In this document: positions 13,467 through 22,333 of the stretch, one piece after another | Layout of the letters: each line of letters begins with the position of its first letter | How positions within the stretch are numbered: position 1 is the stretch's first letter | Source of the DNA: Prochilodus magdalenae | Taxonomy: Eukaryota; Chordata; Actinopteri; Characiformes; Prochilodontidae | Assembly: GCA_024036415.1 (NCBI GenBank) | Contig: JAMWET010000797.1 | Coordinates: 153,501 to 217,500 of the forward strand | Direction: 5' to 3' | Length of the DNA: 64,000 nt | Position numbers and translations under genes: made by a program | The notes under the pieces: generated by a model | The model's input: only the letters and a program-made list of their open reading frames with translations | Database searches by the model: none | What the model was told of the DNA's origin: nothing

Positions 13467-16400
13467 TAAATATAAATATATATATATATATAAATATATA
13501 AATAATAAAAAAAAAAATTATATAACACTTCTACTTAGCCCACTTAAATATATTTCTAGGTGTATTGGGCTGTAGTTCAGCATGGGGTAGTTAGCCAAGG
13601 GGTTAAGTTACTCTTTCACCATATGGGAGAGCAGCATTAAATCCCAGTGGAGAGAAGCTATTGTCAGGTTTTTTTTTAGGTCCGTGCCAGTTGTGTATTG
13701 GTGTTTCTGTTGGAATGGTGGTAAAAATGGTCCAGCCATAGTGACTGTGTATTGAATTTAGGGAAAACTATAGGCTACAAGTCTACAAGACTCCTTGATG
13801 GCTGCATACTTCTCCTCTCTATATTAAAATGTGTTACTCCTGTTTTCCTCTTAATCCTCAGCCATATGACCCTGCAGACGATTGGTCAGAACACATCAGC
13901 TCTTCAGGAAAGAAGTACTACTACAACTGCAGAACAGAAGTGTCTCAGTGGGAGAAACCCAAAGAGTGGCTGGAGAGGTACATACACCAAATATTTTTGG
14001 GGGGGTTCAAAAACTGTTTGTGTTAAGCTTGAGGGCCATGTCATTAATATGCTACAAGTTTACAGTTTATTTTAAGAATGTTTATAAAAAGCCATCAAAC
14101 ATGTATGCCAGTAAAATGATCTTGCACTATACCAGTGTTTGTAAAGTATATGCTATTTTAAAAAAAGCAAATATGTTCTAGATAGGCGTATTGCCAAATT
14201 GATTATTGGATTTGACTCACTTGGTGCAGCAATATGCTTTGTCTTTATCTTTCAGTAGGTTTTTAACAGTAATGTTATTCTGCTGATTACTTGATTCGCA
14301 TAATGTTCAGATTATTTTGTTCCCAAAAATTTGGAAACCAAGATCAAGTTACTTTGCTTGCTTTAGAACCTCACTAAAATGTTGGTGTTGTGAAATAGCT
14401 ATTGTGAATAGGTGATATCTGTGATCATTTATTCAGTAAGGTAATATGTTATTTTATTTACTGTTTCCAGGTAAAAAGTGTCCTTTAGGAATGTTCGCAT
14501 TGTTTAAGGTGGCAAGTCAAGAATACTTAATGTGCCTACTCTGTTCATTTGTGCATTCTCTCACTTTCTTATGGTACAGAGAGCAGAGACAGAAGGAGGC
14601 AACTAAAATGGCGACAGCAACAACAGCAGTGGTCAACAGCTTCCCTAAAGACAGAGACTACAGACGTGAAGCTATGCAGGCCGCTCCCACCAGCTTCTCC
14701 AATACCAGTAAGTATCAGCAGTGAGACAAACCACTGCATGCAGATTTACTTTGTAAATGGAAAATGTGGTGGCTCAGTTGTTATTGCTGGTTACATGGGT
14801 TCCTTGTAGTTATATTGGCTTGATAACAGCCTACCAGTCCCTGTGAAATGGCATTCCCAAACTCTCTGTTATGCTGCATAATATACTGTGATGGTTTAGT
14901 GGTAAAAAGCAGTACTCTTAGTCAAACAAATGTAACAACACTGTTGAGGTATCTTTGGTCACGCTTGTGTAGACAGTATTACAGTCCTGAAGGAGAGTGT
15001 TGATGACCTGAAACTGAACTTAGAAGACCGATCCTTGCAGCATTTACTTCGTCACTTTTGTTTTCCATTTATCTGCCTGTTCTTTAGGGACTGGTCGGAG
15101 TCTAATCTTTTTTTTTTTTTATCTTTGTTTTTTTCTTATACAGTAATAAAATATAGGGTAGATTCATTAAATGTTCAGCAACTGATATTAGGCCGTAAAT
15201 TGCAAATGGAACTCCAGAAAGAGTCACTAGAAACACAAACACTGGTTTTACCACAATGTGATAAAATTGCAGCCGATGTGGAGTGAGGCGTCTTTCTGAA
15301 ATGCAGCAAGCATGTCGTGGTTTGTTGGTATTTCTGCAGGTGTTTTTTTTTTTTTTAAAAAACCAAACAAATTGTTCTGGCCCACATTCCTCATTTTCAT
15401 CTGGCCCATTTGCCAGATTGGTTGACAGCACTTGGGTAAGCTGCTCCTGATTGAAAGATGTGGGCCACATATGCACCACATTAGGGCCACACCTAAGCCA
15501 AAAGTAGGCAACTCTTCTGTATTTGTGCCAGAAATTGACCAAATGTGTGTTGGGACAGATGGGCCAAATGCATGTTTTAAATATGTGAGCCACCTTTGAT
15601 TCACAGCTGATTGCCACTGCTGGCAGTGGACCAGCAATGCCATATCTTTGCCAGATGTGGCCCACATCTGCTTGCCATCTGGGATTTAGCCTATTTCATT
15701 TATGCAATCGTGAAAAAGTGCCTAAATTAATGAAACACTTAAGTGTTCTGTAGTTGTTTAGCTTTGGCCCAAAATGGTTTTTTTGGTGCATCGCCAATAA
15801 AACACTGTTCTTTGTTAATTCCACTGAATTTACTCTATCAAAATATTTCATGTGAACAGATTAAATCTATGCAGGTAACTACTATGAATGTCCTTTTTAG
15901 AGCCTTCAATCTTTTTAAAAAAGCTAGATAGTCACTGTTATCCTAAAAGGGTCAGTGTGACAGCAGACTTTTATTCCTACTGTAGAATTCTGCATTATGT
16001 TTAGCTGCTTAACATTTTCAAGGCTCCACTTGTTAGGCAAGTCAAGAATAATCATTCCCTTCTAGGAGTATGACCTGATGAATGTCAGACATGAGGTATA
16101 CCTCTACACAGCAAACAAATTTGTCGTGCCTTCACCAGAATTTGTACAGGGCATTAGAAGAAAATAGTAGTGGAAGAAAATCATGGAAGTCTAGTATTAC
16201 AAGATCCCTGATGTGTATTATTAAAAACATACTTGCGTCATGAGGAAACCTTACTGAAGGTAAAAAAGTCAGCATTGTAAATTAATATTTTTTTAAGGAC
16301 CATTTTTGGCAACATCGCTTACACCTACACAAGCAAACACCCATCAGTAACATTAGGCTAGGAGCAACAACAGGAGCTCTTTTCATAGCTTACAGCAATG

Positions 16401-18484
16401 CTTTTCATGTTGTTATACATGACCAAATGAAATCTGGAATTTCCTATATGTTGAATGTGATGGATGAGCATTATTCAAGTGATCCTTACTGGTTTTTAAA
16501 CTGTGGCAGCTTGTTATAGACTGGCACCTTATTTTAAACGAATACTCGCTGAATATGTGAATAAAAGCTAACAAGTTTGTGTCTTTAAAAGGAGAAAGCT
16601 TTTACCACAGTTGTTGTGTAACCAAATGGATGTTCATGTTCAGCTGTGCATGGGTAACTGAACTTCAACCTGCAATTATGCCTACACTGTCAGTAATCTC
16701 ATTACAGTATCCCTGTCATTACTGTATTACTGTCCTCTAGTCGCTGTTTGTCCCAATGATTGAACATCTGAGAATGTTATTCATTTTAATGTAGATTAAA
16801 AAAAAAAATGCGTTACCTAGGTAATGATGATACACAGTAGGTCTGCTATGGTTTTGTTTTTTTCCTTGTTTTTTTGGGGGGAGGTGCAGTTTGTTTACTG
16901 TTTCAGTCCTTTGTAGTACATTTTTAGCCTCATGTAAATAAGAAACGTGTGCTTTTATAGGGTGTGTTTTACAGACATTTTGGTAGCCATTGTCCGTGCA
17001 ATATCTAGTTCTTTGCTCGAACAGCAATAGAAGTAGCATTGTGTTAAGTTTGCATACCTGAACCATGTGTCTATGCAGCCTTTTTATGTTTTGCCTGGTT
17101 GGCCTGTATTGACTTCAGTACATGGGTTTGGGGCTCCTGGAGTGTTTAAATGGCCCTTTGCAACTGCATACATGTCACAGATTTCCGCTTTCTCCTCTAT
17201 GAACTGTTTGGGCTAAACCATGCTAGACAGAAGTCTAAATTCGATAGTGTTGCTAAGTTGAGTGAATGAAGCAAGAGATTTTCAGTTTTGCCCTTGATTT
17301 ATTTTTTGTGTGCCTTTTCTATCTGTCTGTCATAATCAGAGCCTGTGGTTGCCACAGAAAAGCCTTCTTCCCTCAATCCTTCTTCCTCATCTGCTGCTGT
17401 GTCTGGCCTAAGTGGTGCCAATCCTGCTAGCTCCGCCTCAAGTTCCACAGTTCCTGTTTCTCCCGTGATGCAGTCACCTGCGACGCCCACTATCCTTCAA
17501 GACCCCTCTCTTTTGCGCCAGCTCCTGCCTGCTCTGCAGACAGCCCTTCAGCTAAACAATGCCAGTGTGGATGTGGCCAAGATCAATGAAGGTAACTTTG
17601 GCTTGTTGTTCTTGAGGCCAAAAGAACACCTGCATTTGGTGCTTTTTTCTTTTCTTTTTTTAAAACTAAACACTGAACATGCTGTTCAAGAACTGAGCAC
17701 ATGTTTTAGCTATTGTGTATTCTCCTTGAGTGTAACACTAGTATAGTTTTAGAATAGATGATGTGCTGTTGGTCCATAAAAAATGTTACAGGCTTAAATG
17801 TCTGTGTTATTGCTCAGTCTGTAGCTGCCATTGTATTGCATAAAATTACAAAAATTGAATTGATTTAGTCATTATAATAGTGTGTGGGCCTTCTAGAGGG
17901 CATTAAGTGGTATGGCTCTGAGGTTTGACCTTTTAAATGAACATTGTGGATGCATGCAACAAAAAAAAGCACTCTGACAATGAAAGAGACTGCACAAGGT
18001 TACTTGTCAGAGTGCAACATTTTTAATATGCTATGCATGTGCTCACCTTCTCATGCTCAAGTCACATTTGGTGTGTACCGAAATGCTATATGCTGTAAAA
18101 GGTTAAAGTATTAGGTTTCTCTGATGCCTTGTTAGCCTCAGTGTTTATTCAGATTCTTTATTTCTTTATTTTCTGAGTGTAATACAAGGTCTAATGGCTT
18201 CTCACTCTCATTCTACTCCTCCTATACCATATGTCTGTGTGTCTGTAGTCCTCACAGCTGCTGTAACACAAGCGTCACTGCAGTCAATTCTTCATAAGAT
18301 CCTGACTGTTGGTCCGTCTGCCTTCAACATCACAACACTGCTTTCCCAGGCAGCTCAGCTCTCCAGCCAAGGTAAGACCAGATACTCACCAGAGCACCAG
18401 CAGTCTCCTGCCCCCATCTGACAGCTTGTCAGCATGTGCTATCCATACTAAAGAAGCTCATGTTCCTTGATTAATTCTCATGTA

Positions 18485-18515
<31 letters not shown>

Positions 18516-21500
18516 ATGTATGTATGTATGTATGTTTTTTTTTTTTTTTTTTTTACATGTGGAGTTGTTTATGATAATTGTATTAGCAATTTTATTTATT
18601 TTTGTGATATATTATTATAACTATATCCTTATTATGGAGTACATACAAAAATAACAGGGTTTATATATTAAAGTGCAAAACTGTATTTTTCTACTGATGG
18701 TAAAAAAGCAAATAGACAACAGTTAGGGTGGCTTTGCCTTTTTTGGTGGTGCATCTTCCAGAGTAGCACCTTTTTGTGTCTTCTCTTGAGATGCTTGTGC
18801 ATCGTCCAAGTGCTTCTGTGATATGCCATTAAAGCTTTGCATGGTCTGCAAATCACCTTTTGTTTTGTGCCGGTTTGAAGTGCTCCCATACCTTTAACAT
18901 TTTGGGTCTATGAGAACTTTTTATTTATTTATTTTTTTTTTCCCCTCCTAACCCCAAACCATCTCTGCCTGCAGCCATAAGCACCGATTTTTAGAACTGA
19001 ATAGCACCAACCAGTGTTGGCTGACAAAAATGCCTGACAACATGCACACAGCAAGTGCTTTTGAGAGAAAAGTATTTATTTGGAAACATGTTATTTGGAA
19101 GTGTTTTAAAAAAAAAAAACAATAATAAACTAAGATGCGTAGGTTTGAGATATTGGCATTGATTATGTTGTCCAGTCACGTGGGCCCTATTACTCAGTGA
19201 CCTGTTGGTTTTCCAAAGGGAACTTGCACCAGCAGTGTACTCTCAAATTCAGAATCCATTAAGTTAAAACATTTTGTTACTAAAAGGAGGTGCTACTTAG
19301 TATCAAGTTTTTTAATATGTGATTTTCATTTTATCAGTTGGTGTTAAAGTTGGTGCATCAGACTGTGTTTTTGAGGGATGTAATTGATTGTTATTTAACA
19401 AAAAGATAACTAATTTTTAAAATATCGCCTAGACGTTGCATTAGCCATCATTTCTTTAGAAGCCCAAATGCTGTCTTACTGCGCTAATTCTGAAGTTTTG
19501 CTCCAAAGTGGTTGTAGAAGATAAATTGTGCAGCCCTTGTTTGGAACAGTCCAGCTGTAAATTGCTTTCTGTTTTTAACCGTTTTCGTTTTGAGTCATTT
19601 TGATTTTATGGTTAATTGCTTGATTGGGTCATCTACAGTGTTTGGGTGAGGTGTGGCACATGCCATGTGATCTTTAAAGCAGAAACACTGGTGTGAGATT
19701 CTTTAATTCAGTCCATTATTTATTTATTTATTTGTATGTATTGTATTATTTTTGCCTTTTCAGTTTTACCTTTTCATTAAAGTGGTTAATTGCCTAATCT
19801 CATTCCGGCCTCCACATGTTGTTGTCCTGTTCCCCAACCCACCCTCCCCCCTTCCCCCCGGAGTAGCCCAGCAGTCCAGTCAGTCTCCAATGTCCCTGAC
19901 GTCAGATGCTTCATCTCCACGGTCGTACGTGTCCCCCAGGATCAGTACGCCCCAAACTAATACAGCATCTCTCAAAACCCCACTTAGCACCACACCTGTA
20001 TCATCACAGACCAAGGTATGTGCTGCAAACATGCTTCTAGTGCAGTCTTGGGTAAATGTAACGAAGAACTATGTGTTTATTTGTAAATACGTTTGCCCCT
20101 CATCCTCACCCCTGCGTTCTATCTTAGGCTCTATCTAATGCTCTGGGGGTTAAGTCCAGTTCTCTTCCTCCACCCTCGTCTCAGCAGTCCCTCCCCTCAG
20201 ACAAACACCATGACGACGGCAACTCCCCACGGACGCTGCAGAGACAGAGGTGTGTGTTTGTGTCCCAACGCAAGTATGGCTTATCACTTCAAACATTCAG
20301 ATGTATATTAATTTGGTCCTAGCAGGTCTTGGACAGTGAAGGTGAACTCAGAACCAAAATTAATTGGCCTGTTAACAAAATGTTTGGTCTGGGTGGAAAT
20401 TGTTTTACCTGTCTGACGGATATCACCTAGACACAAAACATCATGCTGCGTTGTTGCTTACTTAGACATCTTTTTGTGAAGAGTGGCATTGCACTGGAAA
20501 GTGAAATCTCATCTAATTGTTGTGTTTGACTGCCATCTACTGGTTAACGGTGGAATAGCATCCTAAAAGTAGGCTGCAGTATCTGGGTTTCTGAATAACA
20601 ACCCAATATTTACAGCTCAATGTTGATTACATTTGGCGTGATAGAATGCATTGTGAAAAATTCGTTCGTGAAGTTGGTAATAGTTTATTATGAGTGCTAA
20701 GTCTAGCAAAGTAAAACACCTAGCACTGGAACACTAACCTTTTTCCTGTTTGCTTCTACCTGTAGCAGTCAGAGTCCCTCTCCGGGTCCTAACCATGTTG
20801 GCAGCAGTAACAGTGGCAGTAATAATGGCAGTGGTGGAGGCCAGGGTGCCAGCGTGGTAAGTGGGGCAATGCCTGCAGGTTCAGTACCAGCTGGCACCTC
20901 CACTAGCAGGCCAGCCTGCTCCTTTACACCTTCCTTGGCCGCGCACTTTAACGAGAACCTCATCAAACACGTGCAGGGCTGGCCCTCAGAACACGTTGAG
21001 AAACAGGTATTGTGTTATGTTTCTACATGCTGTGTTTATGTATGTTGCGGTGTGGAGCAGTGATGTGCAATTCAGTGCTGTGGAGTTTTGACCGGGTGAA
21101 ATGTTTGTGTGGCACCTGGGTTATGTGTATATGTAAGTTCCAGCTGCAGAACAGTGTCTGATTATTAAGCGTAAATTTAGGATTTGTGTGTAGATAAATA
21201 GACAGATAGGTGTTCATTGGTGCCACAGCAGTCTAGGAGTGGTGCAAACCCCTTCCGCTATAAACTGTATAGAGACATTGGGGTAACAATGTCCCTTAGC
21301 AGCATGTGGAGTATAAAGTGCACATGTGCAATGATGGTTAAGGAGTGTGTAATCAGTCTGTTGAATTAGGTCAGGTAATCATCATCCATCACTGAATCCT
21401 CATGCCAAGTCTACTGATTAAAGTAGGTAGAAGTAATAGTCTATTCTAGTCGGACTGTATTGTTAAATGTATTCTTATAAGCTTCAGAGTTGTTGAAATT

Positions 21501-22333
21501 TGTTGTTTAAATTTGGAAGCATTTACTAAAAAGCTAAAAATTTTTTTAATGTGTAGTCATATTCAAAGAAGCACTCATTTTTCGTTTTAGTTTTAAAGTT
21601 ATGAGTTTCTAGTTTTATTTTTTAATCCCAGAATAACCTACTGTTTTCATCCGTACTCCCTTTCCCCTAGCGGCATATTAAGTGCACACCACCAAATGCA
21701 TATCTTGAATTGTCGTAACTGATACGCTTATGTAAATGAGCAAGCATAACGCAGGGAAATTGATCCACCTGTTTTTCAGTGTACTTAACTATGAACTATT
21801 CAGTAGGAAAGTGTCCTGCGCTTAAATTACTGTGTAGTCTGTAGGTAGTATATTACCTGAAGTAAAACGCTGTGTTGTGCTTGATATCTGAATTTTCATG
21901 TGTTGTGTGGATTATTTTTTACATTTTATTTTATCCCCTCCCCGTGCACGGCTAAGGCCTTAAGGTTACGTGAGGAGGCCCACACCATGGGCAGCATTTA
22001 CATGTCTGAGAACTGCACAGAGCTAAAGAACCTGCGCTCACTTGTGCGAGTCTGTGAGATCCAGGCCACGCTGCGAGAACAGAGGTAATTACTGCGGTCA
22101 TTCAGACTGCCTCCAAGAGTCATGTGCGCACTCTAATCAATGTATGAATTTTTCTGTTAATTTATGAAATTGCTCACAAGTACCGAAGACTTTGTATTTC
22201 TTGTTGGTGTTTGGGGAATAGTTGTGAACTGTCTTGTTCCTTGTTCTGTTCTCTTTCTCACAGGATACTGTTTCTGAGACAACAGATTAAAGAACTTGAA
22301 AAGTTGAAGAATCAGAATTCCTTCATGGTTTGA
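3703..22333 (+). CDS. wac: WW domain-containing adaptor with coiled-coil (WAC), 3' part of the gene, ten coding exons
   Basis: The gene runs off the left edge, so the initiator Met and first exons are missing. Ten exons with GT-AG borders join in one frame (1,421 nt, 472 residues plus stop): 3703-3794, 13862-13977, 14580-14707, 17340-17591, 18249-18371, 19867-20015, 20128-20249, 20766-21006, 21957-22084, 22264-22333. In order they give a Ser/His-rich linker, one WW domain, a Ser/Pro-rich region, a conserved Leu-rich helical region, more Ser/Pro-rich sequence, and a C-terminal coiled coil ending in SFMV. In the known family, WAC is a nuclear adaptor that recruits the RNF20/RNF40 H2B ubiquitin ligase to RNA polymerase II and also affects autophagy and mTORC1. 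From GTS onward the protein is roughly 80-90 residues shorter than I recall for mammalian WAC because central exons are absent. Which teleost paralogue (waca or wacb) this is cannot be decided here. Confidence 0.95.
6360..6388. repeat. Perfect 12-bp inverted repeat (hairpin)
   Basis: GAATTCATGACT (6360-6371) and AGTCATGAATTC (6377-6388) are exact reverse complements around a 5-nt loop. The site is isolated within the intron and has no known role. Confidence 0.8.
7457..8711 (-). mobile_element. Decayed Tc1/mariner transposon (transposase on minus strand)
   Basis: The left end CAGTATCTCACAAAAGTGAG is preceded by TA. The right end, read inward, matches through the AGTGAGTACACCCCT part but its tip has diverged, so the right border is approximate. 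Minus-strand frames show Tc1 transposase fragments: WSDET (first catalytic Asp), [18 protein letters not shown] (second Asp) and, in another frame, SPDLNPIEH (the Glu). The second Asp and Glu motifs are only a few codons apart instead of about 34, so an internal deletion removed part of the catalytic core. A TTTG-type tract (about 8480-8502) sits inside. Non-functional. Confidence 0.85.
9557..9575. repeat. Poly(T) tract
   Basis: Uninterrupted T run in the large wac intron. Confidence 0.9.
10402..10462. repeat. CT/poly(T) tract with A interruptions
   Basis: (CT)n passing into T-runs of 7-15 separated by single A residues. Confidence 0.9.
10628..10790 (+). mobile_element. Probable tRNA-derived SINE relic
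   Basis: ATGGTTTAGTGG at 10630-10641 resembles a tRNA A box. About 100 bp later AGCCAGTCTTTCGGAT recalls a body motif I know from fish SINEs. No clear B box or target duplication remains. A similar A-box-like start (GATGGTTTAGTGGTAAAA) occurs at about 14890. Low confidence. Confidence 0.4.
13418..13502. repeat. (TA)n microsatellite
   Basis: About 85 bp of TA dinucleotides with TAAATA interruptions, 360 bp upstream of the WW-domain exon. Confidence 0.95.
13588..13660 (+). mobile_element. Possible tRNA-derived SINE head
   Basis: GTTAGCCAAGGGGTTAAGTT resembles the A-box region of Leu/Ser tRNAs, and AAATCCC about 40 nt later could be a decayed B box. There is no clear tail. Weak support. Confidence 0.3.
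13862..13977 (+). CDS. wac: wac WW-domain exon
   Basis: The exon starts after CCTCAG and ends before GTACAT. It encodes the whole WW domain, [20 protein letters not shown] followed by [13 protein letters not shown]. The first signature Trp (DDW) and the second (SQW) are present, with the aromatic YYY block in strand 2 and the terminal Pro of EKPKEW, so a Pro-motif binding groove should form. It ends in phase 2; the split codon becomes Arg with the next exon. It is preceded by a 10-kb intron. Confidence 0.97.
13978..14579 (+). other. wac intron, 602 bp
   Basis: It runs from GTACAT to GTACAG. Nothing else was recognised in it. Confidence 0.85.
14580..14707 (+). CDS. wac: wac exon after the WW domain
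   Basis: The acceptor is TGGTACAG and the donor is GTAAGT. The exon encodes [20 protein letters not shown] and then [20 protein letters not shown] and SNT, colinear with the segment after the WW domain in WAC. It carries a short Ala/Thr insertion (ATATTAVV) relative to the mammalian protein as I remember it. It ends in phase 1, which fits directly onto exon 17340-17591; see the finding on missing central exons. Confidence 0.93.
14708..17339 (+). other. wac intron, 2.6 kb, where the central exons would be expected
   Basis: I read this stretch for the family's central exons, looking for the HNDRDYRLPRAE-like and KPVVHP/PKKSFDANG-like segments, and saw none on the + strand. It contains an interspersed repeat (15370-15690) and T-rich tracts at 15109-15134 and 15342-15356. 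The 187-aa minus-strand frame at 15102-15665 belongs largely to the repeat. Confidence 0.7.
15370..15690. repeat. Interspersed repeat with recurring GGCCCACAT / TGGGCCAC motifs
   Basis: The motif TGTGGGCCACAT and its variants recur in both orientations, ending in a near-perfect palindrome CAGATGTGGCCCACATCTG at 15652-15670. I recognise similar GGCCCACAT-rich repeats in fish introns but cannot name the family. Borders are approximate. Confidence 0.5.
17340..17591 (+). CDS. wac: wac exon: Ser-rich stretch and start of the Leu-rich conserved region
   Basis: The acceptor is ATAATCAG and the donor is GTAACT. The exon begins [20 protein letters not shown], continues with [18 protein letters not shown], and then enters the highly conserved [18 protein letters not shown] and VDVAKINE. 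The Ser/Pro portion is divergent and the Leu-rich portion is nearly invariant in the family. It ends in phase 1 (the next residue is Val across the junction). Confidence 0.95.
17592..18248 (+). other. wac intron, 657 bp
   Basis: It runs from GTAACT to CTGTAG. Nothing else was recognised in it. Confidence 0.85.
18249..18371 (+). CDS. wac: wac exon: conserved helical region
   Basis: The acceptor is GTCTGTAG and the donor is GTAAGA. The exon encodes [38 protein letters not shown] and SSQ, one of the best conserved parts of WAC. It is 123 nt and symmetric (phase 1 to phase 1), so skipping would keep the frame. Confidence 0.96.
18485..18554. repeat. (TG)n(TATG)n microsatellite followed by poly(T)
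   Basis: TG dinucleotides, then about nine TATG units, then about 20 T residues. Confidence 0.95.
18740..18889 (-). pseudogene. BED-type zinc-finger fragment (hAT/ZBED-like)
   Basis: The minus-strand frame encodes [20 protein letters not shown], then [20 protein letters not shown]. The CRPC pair and the HLKRRH pair form a complete BED-finger metal site. No transposase follows, and after another 40 or so residues the frame is featureless. No terminal repeats were identified. It is likely a fragment of a hAT transposon in the wac intron. Confidence 0.6.
19867..20015 (+). CDS. wac: wac exon: Ser/Pro-rich phosphosite-like region
   Basis: The acceptor follows a long C/T tract and reads GGAGTAG; the donor is GTATGT. 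The exon encodes [20 protein letters not shown], then [20 protein letters not shown] and [10 protein letters not shown]. Several SP/TP dipeptides suggest proline-directed phosphorylation (inference). It ends on a codon boundary. Confidence 0.95.
20128..20249 (+). CDS. wac: wac exon: variable Ser/Gln-rich region
   Basis: The exon lies only 112 bp after the preceding exon. The acceptor is ATCTTAG and the donor GTGTGT. It encodes [20 protein letters not shown], then [20 protein letters not shown]. SPRxLQR matches the corresponding WAC segment while the first half diverges from the mammalian sequence. It ends in phase 2, and the split codon is completed as Ser by the next exon. Confidence 0.88.
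20250..20765 (+). other. wac intron, 516 bp
   Basis: It runs from GTGTGT to CTGTAG, with a tandem acceptor at the 3' end. Nothing else was recognised. Confidence 0.85.
20766..21006 (+). CDS. wac: wac exon: low-complexity Ser/Gly/Asn stretch and conserved [15 protein letters not shown] region
   Basis: The acceptor is a tandem TAGCAG, so splicing at 20766 or 20769 would change the protein by one residue. The donor is GTATTG. The exon encodes [20 protein letters not shown], a Gly/Ser run, then [20 protein letters not shown] and SEHVEKQ, the strongly conserved part. A good GTAAGT at 20857 inside the exon could act as an alternative donor. It ends on a codon boundary. Confidence 0.94.
21007..21956 (+). 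other. wac intron, 950 bp
   Basis: It runs from GTATTG to GCTAAG. AT-rich; nothing else was recognised. Confidence 0.85.
21957..22084 (+). CDS. wac: wac exon: coiled-coil, first part
   Basis: The acceptor is GGCTAAG and the donor GTAATT. The exon encodes [20 protein letters not shown], then [20 protein letters not shown] and EQ. Heptad-like Leu/Ile spacing continues into the last exon. It ends in phase 2 (Arg across the junction). The coiled coil is the reported RNF20/40-binding part of WAC. Confidence 0.97.
22264..22333 (+). CDS. wac: wac terminal coding exon, end of the coiled coil
   Basis: The acceptor is TTTCTCACAG. The exon encodes [20 protein letters not shown] and MV and then TGA at 22331-22333. 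This C-terminus matches the family end exactly as I know it, which fixes the stop. Confidence 0.97.

Larger units (their letters stand above)
3795..13861 (+). other. 10-kb wac intron
   Basis: The intron runs from GTAAGT to CCTCAG. It contains a Tc1 fossil (7457-8711), a perfect 12-bp hairpin (6360-6388), a probable SINE relic (about 10628-10790), poly(T) and pyrimidine tracts (9557-9575, 10402-10462) and a TA microsatellite (13418-13502). The open frame at 10702-11091 on the minus strand overlaps the SINE relic and resembles no protein I know. No additional exon was recognised. Confidence 0.75.
18372..19866 (+). other. wac intron, 1.5 kb
   Basis: It contains a (TG)n(TATG)n-poly(T) tract (18485-18554) and a minus-strand BED zinc-finger fragment (18740-18889). 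Confidence 0.85.

Noticed and set aside
15102..15665. 187-aa minus-strand open frame, the longest of several in the wac intron
   Set aside because: It covers a dispersed repeat and a poly(A)/poly(T) tract, ends in Lys runs, and shows no domain; a parallel frame overlaps it on the same strand.
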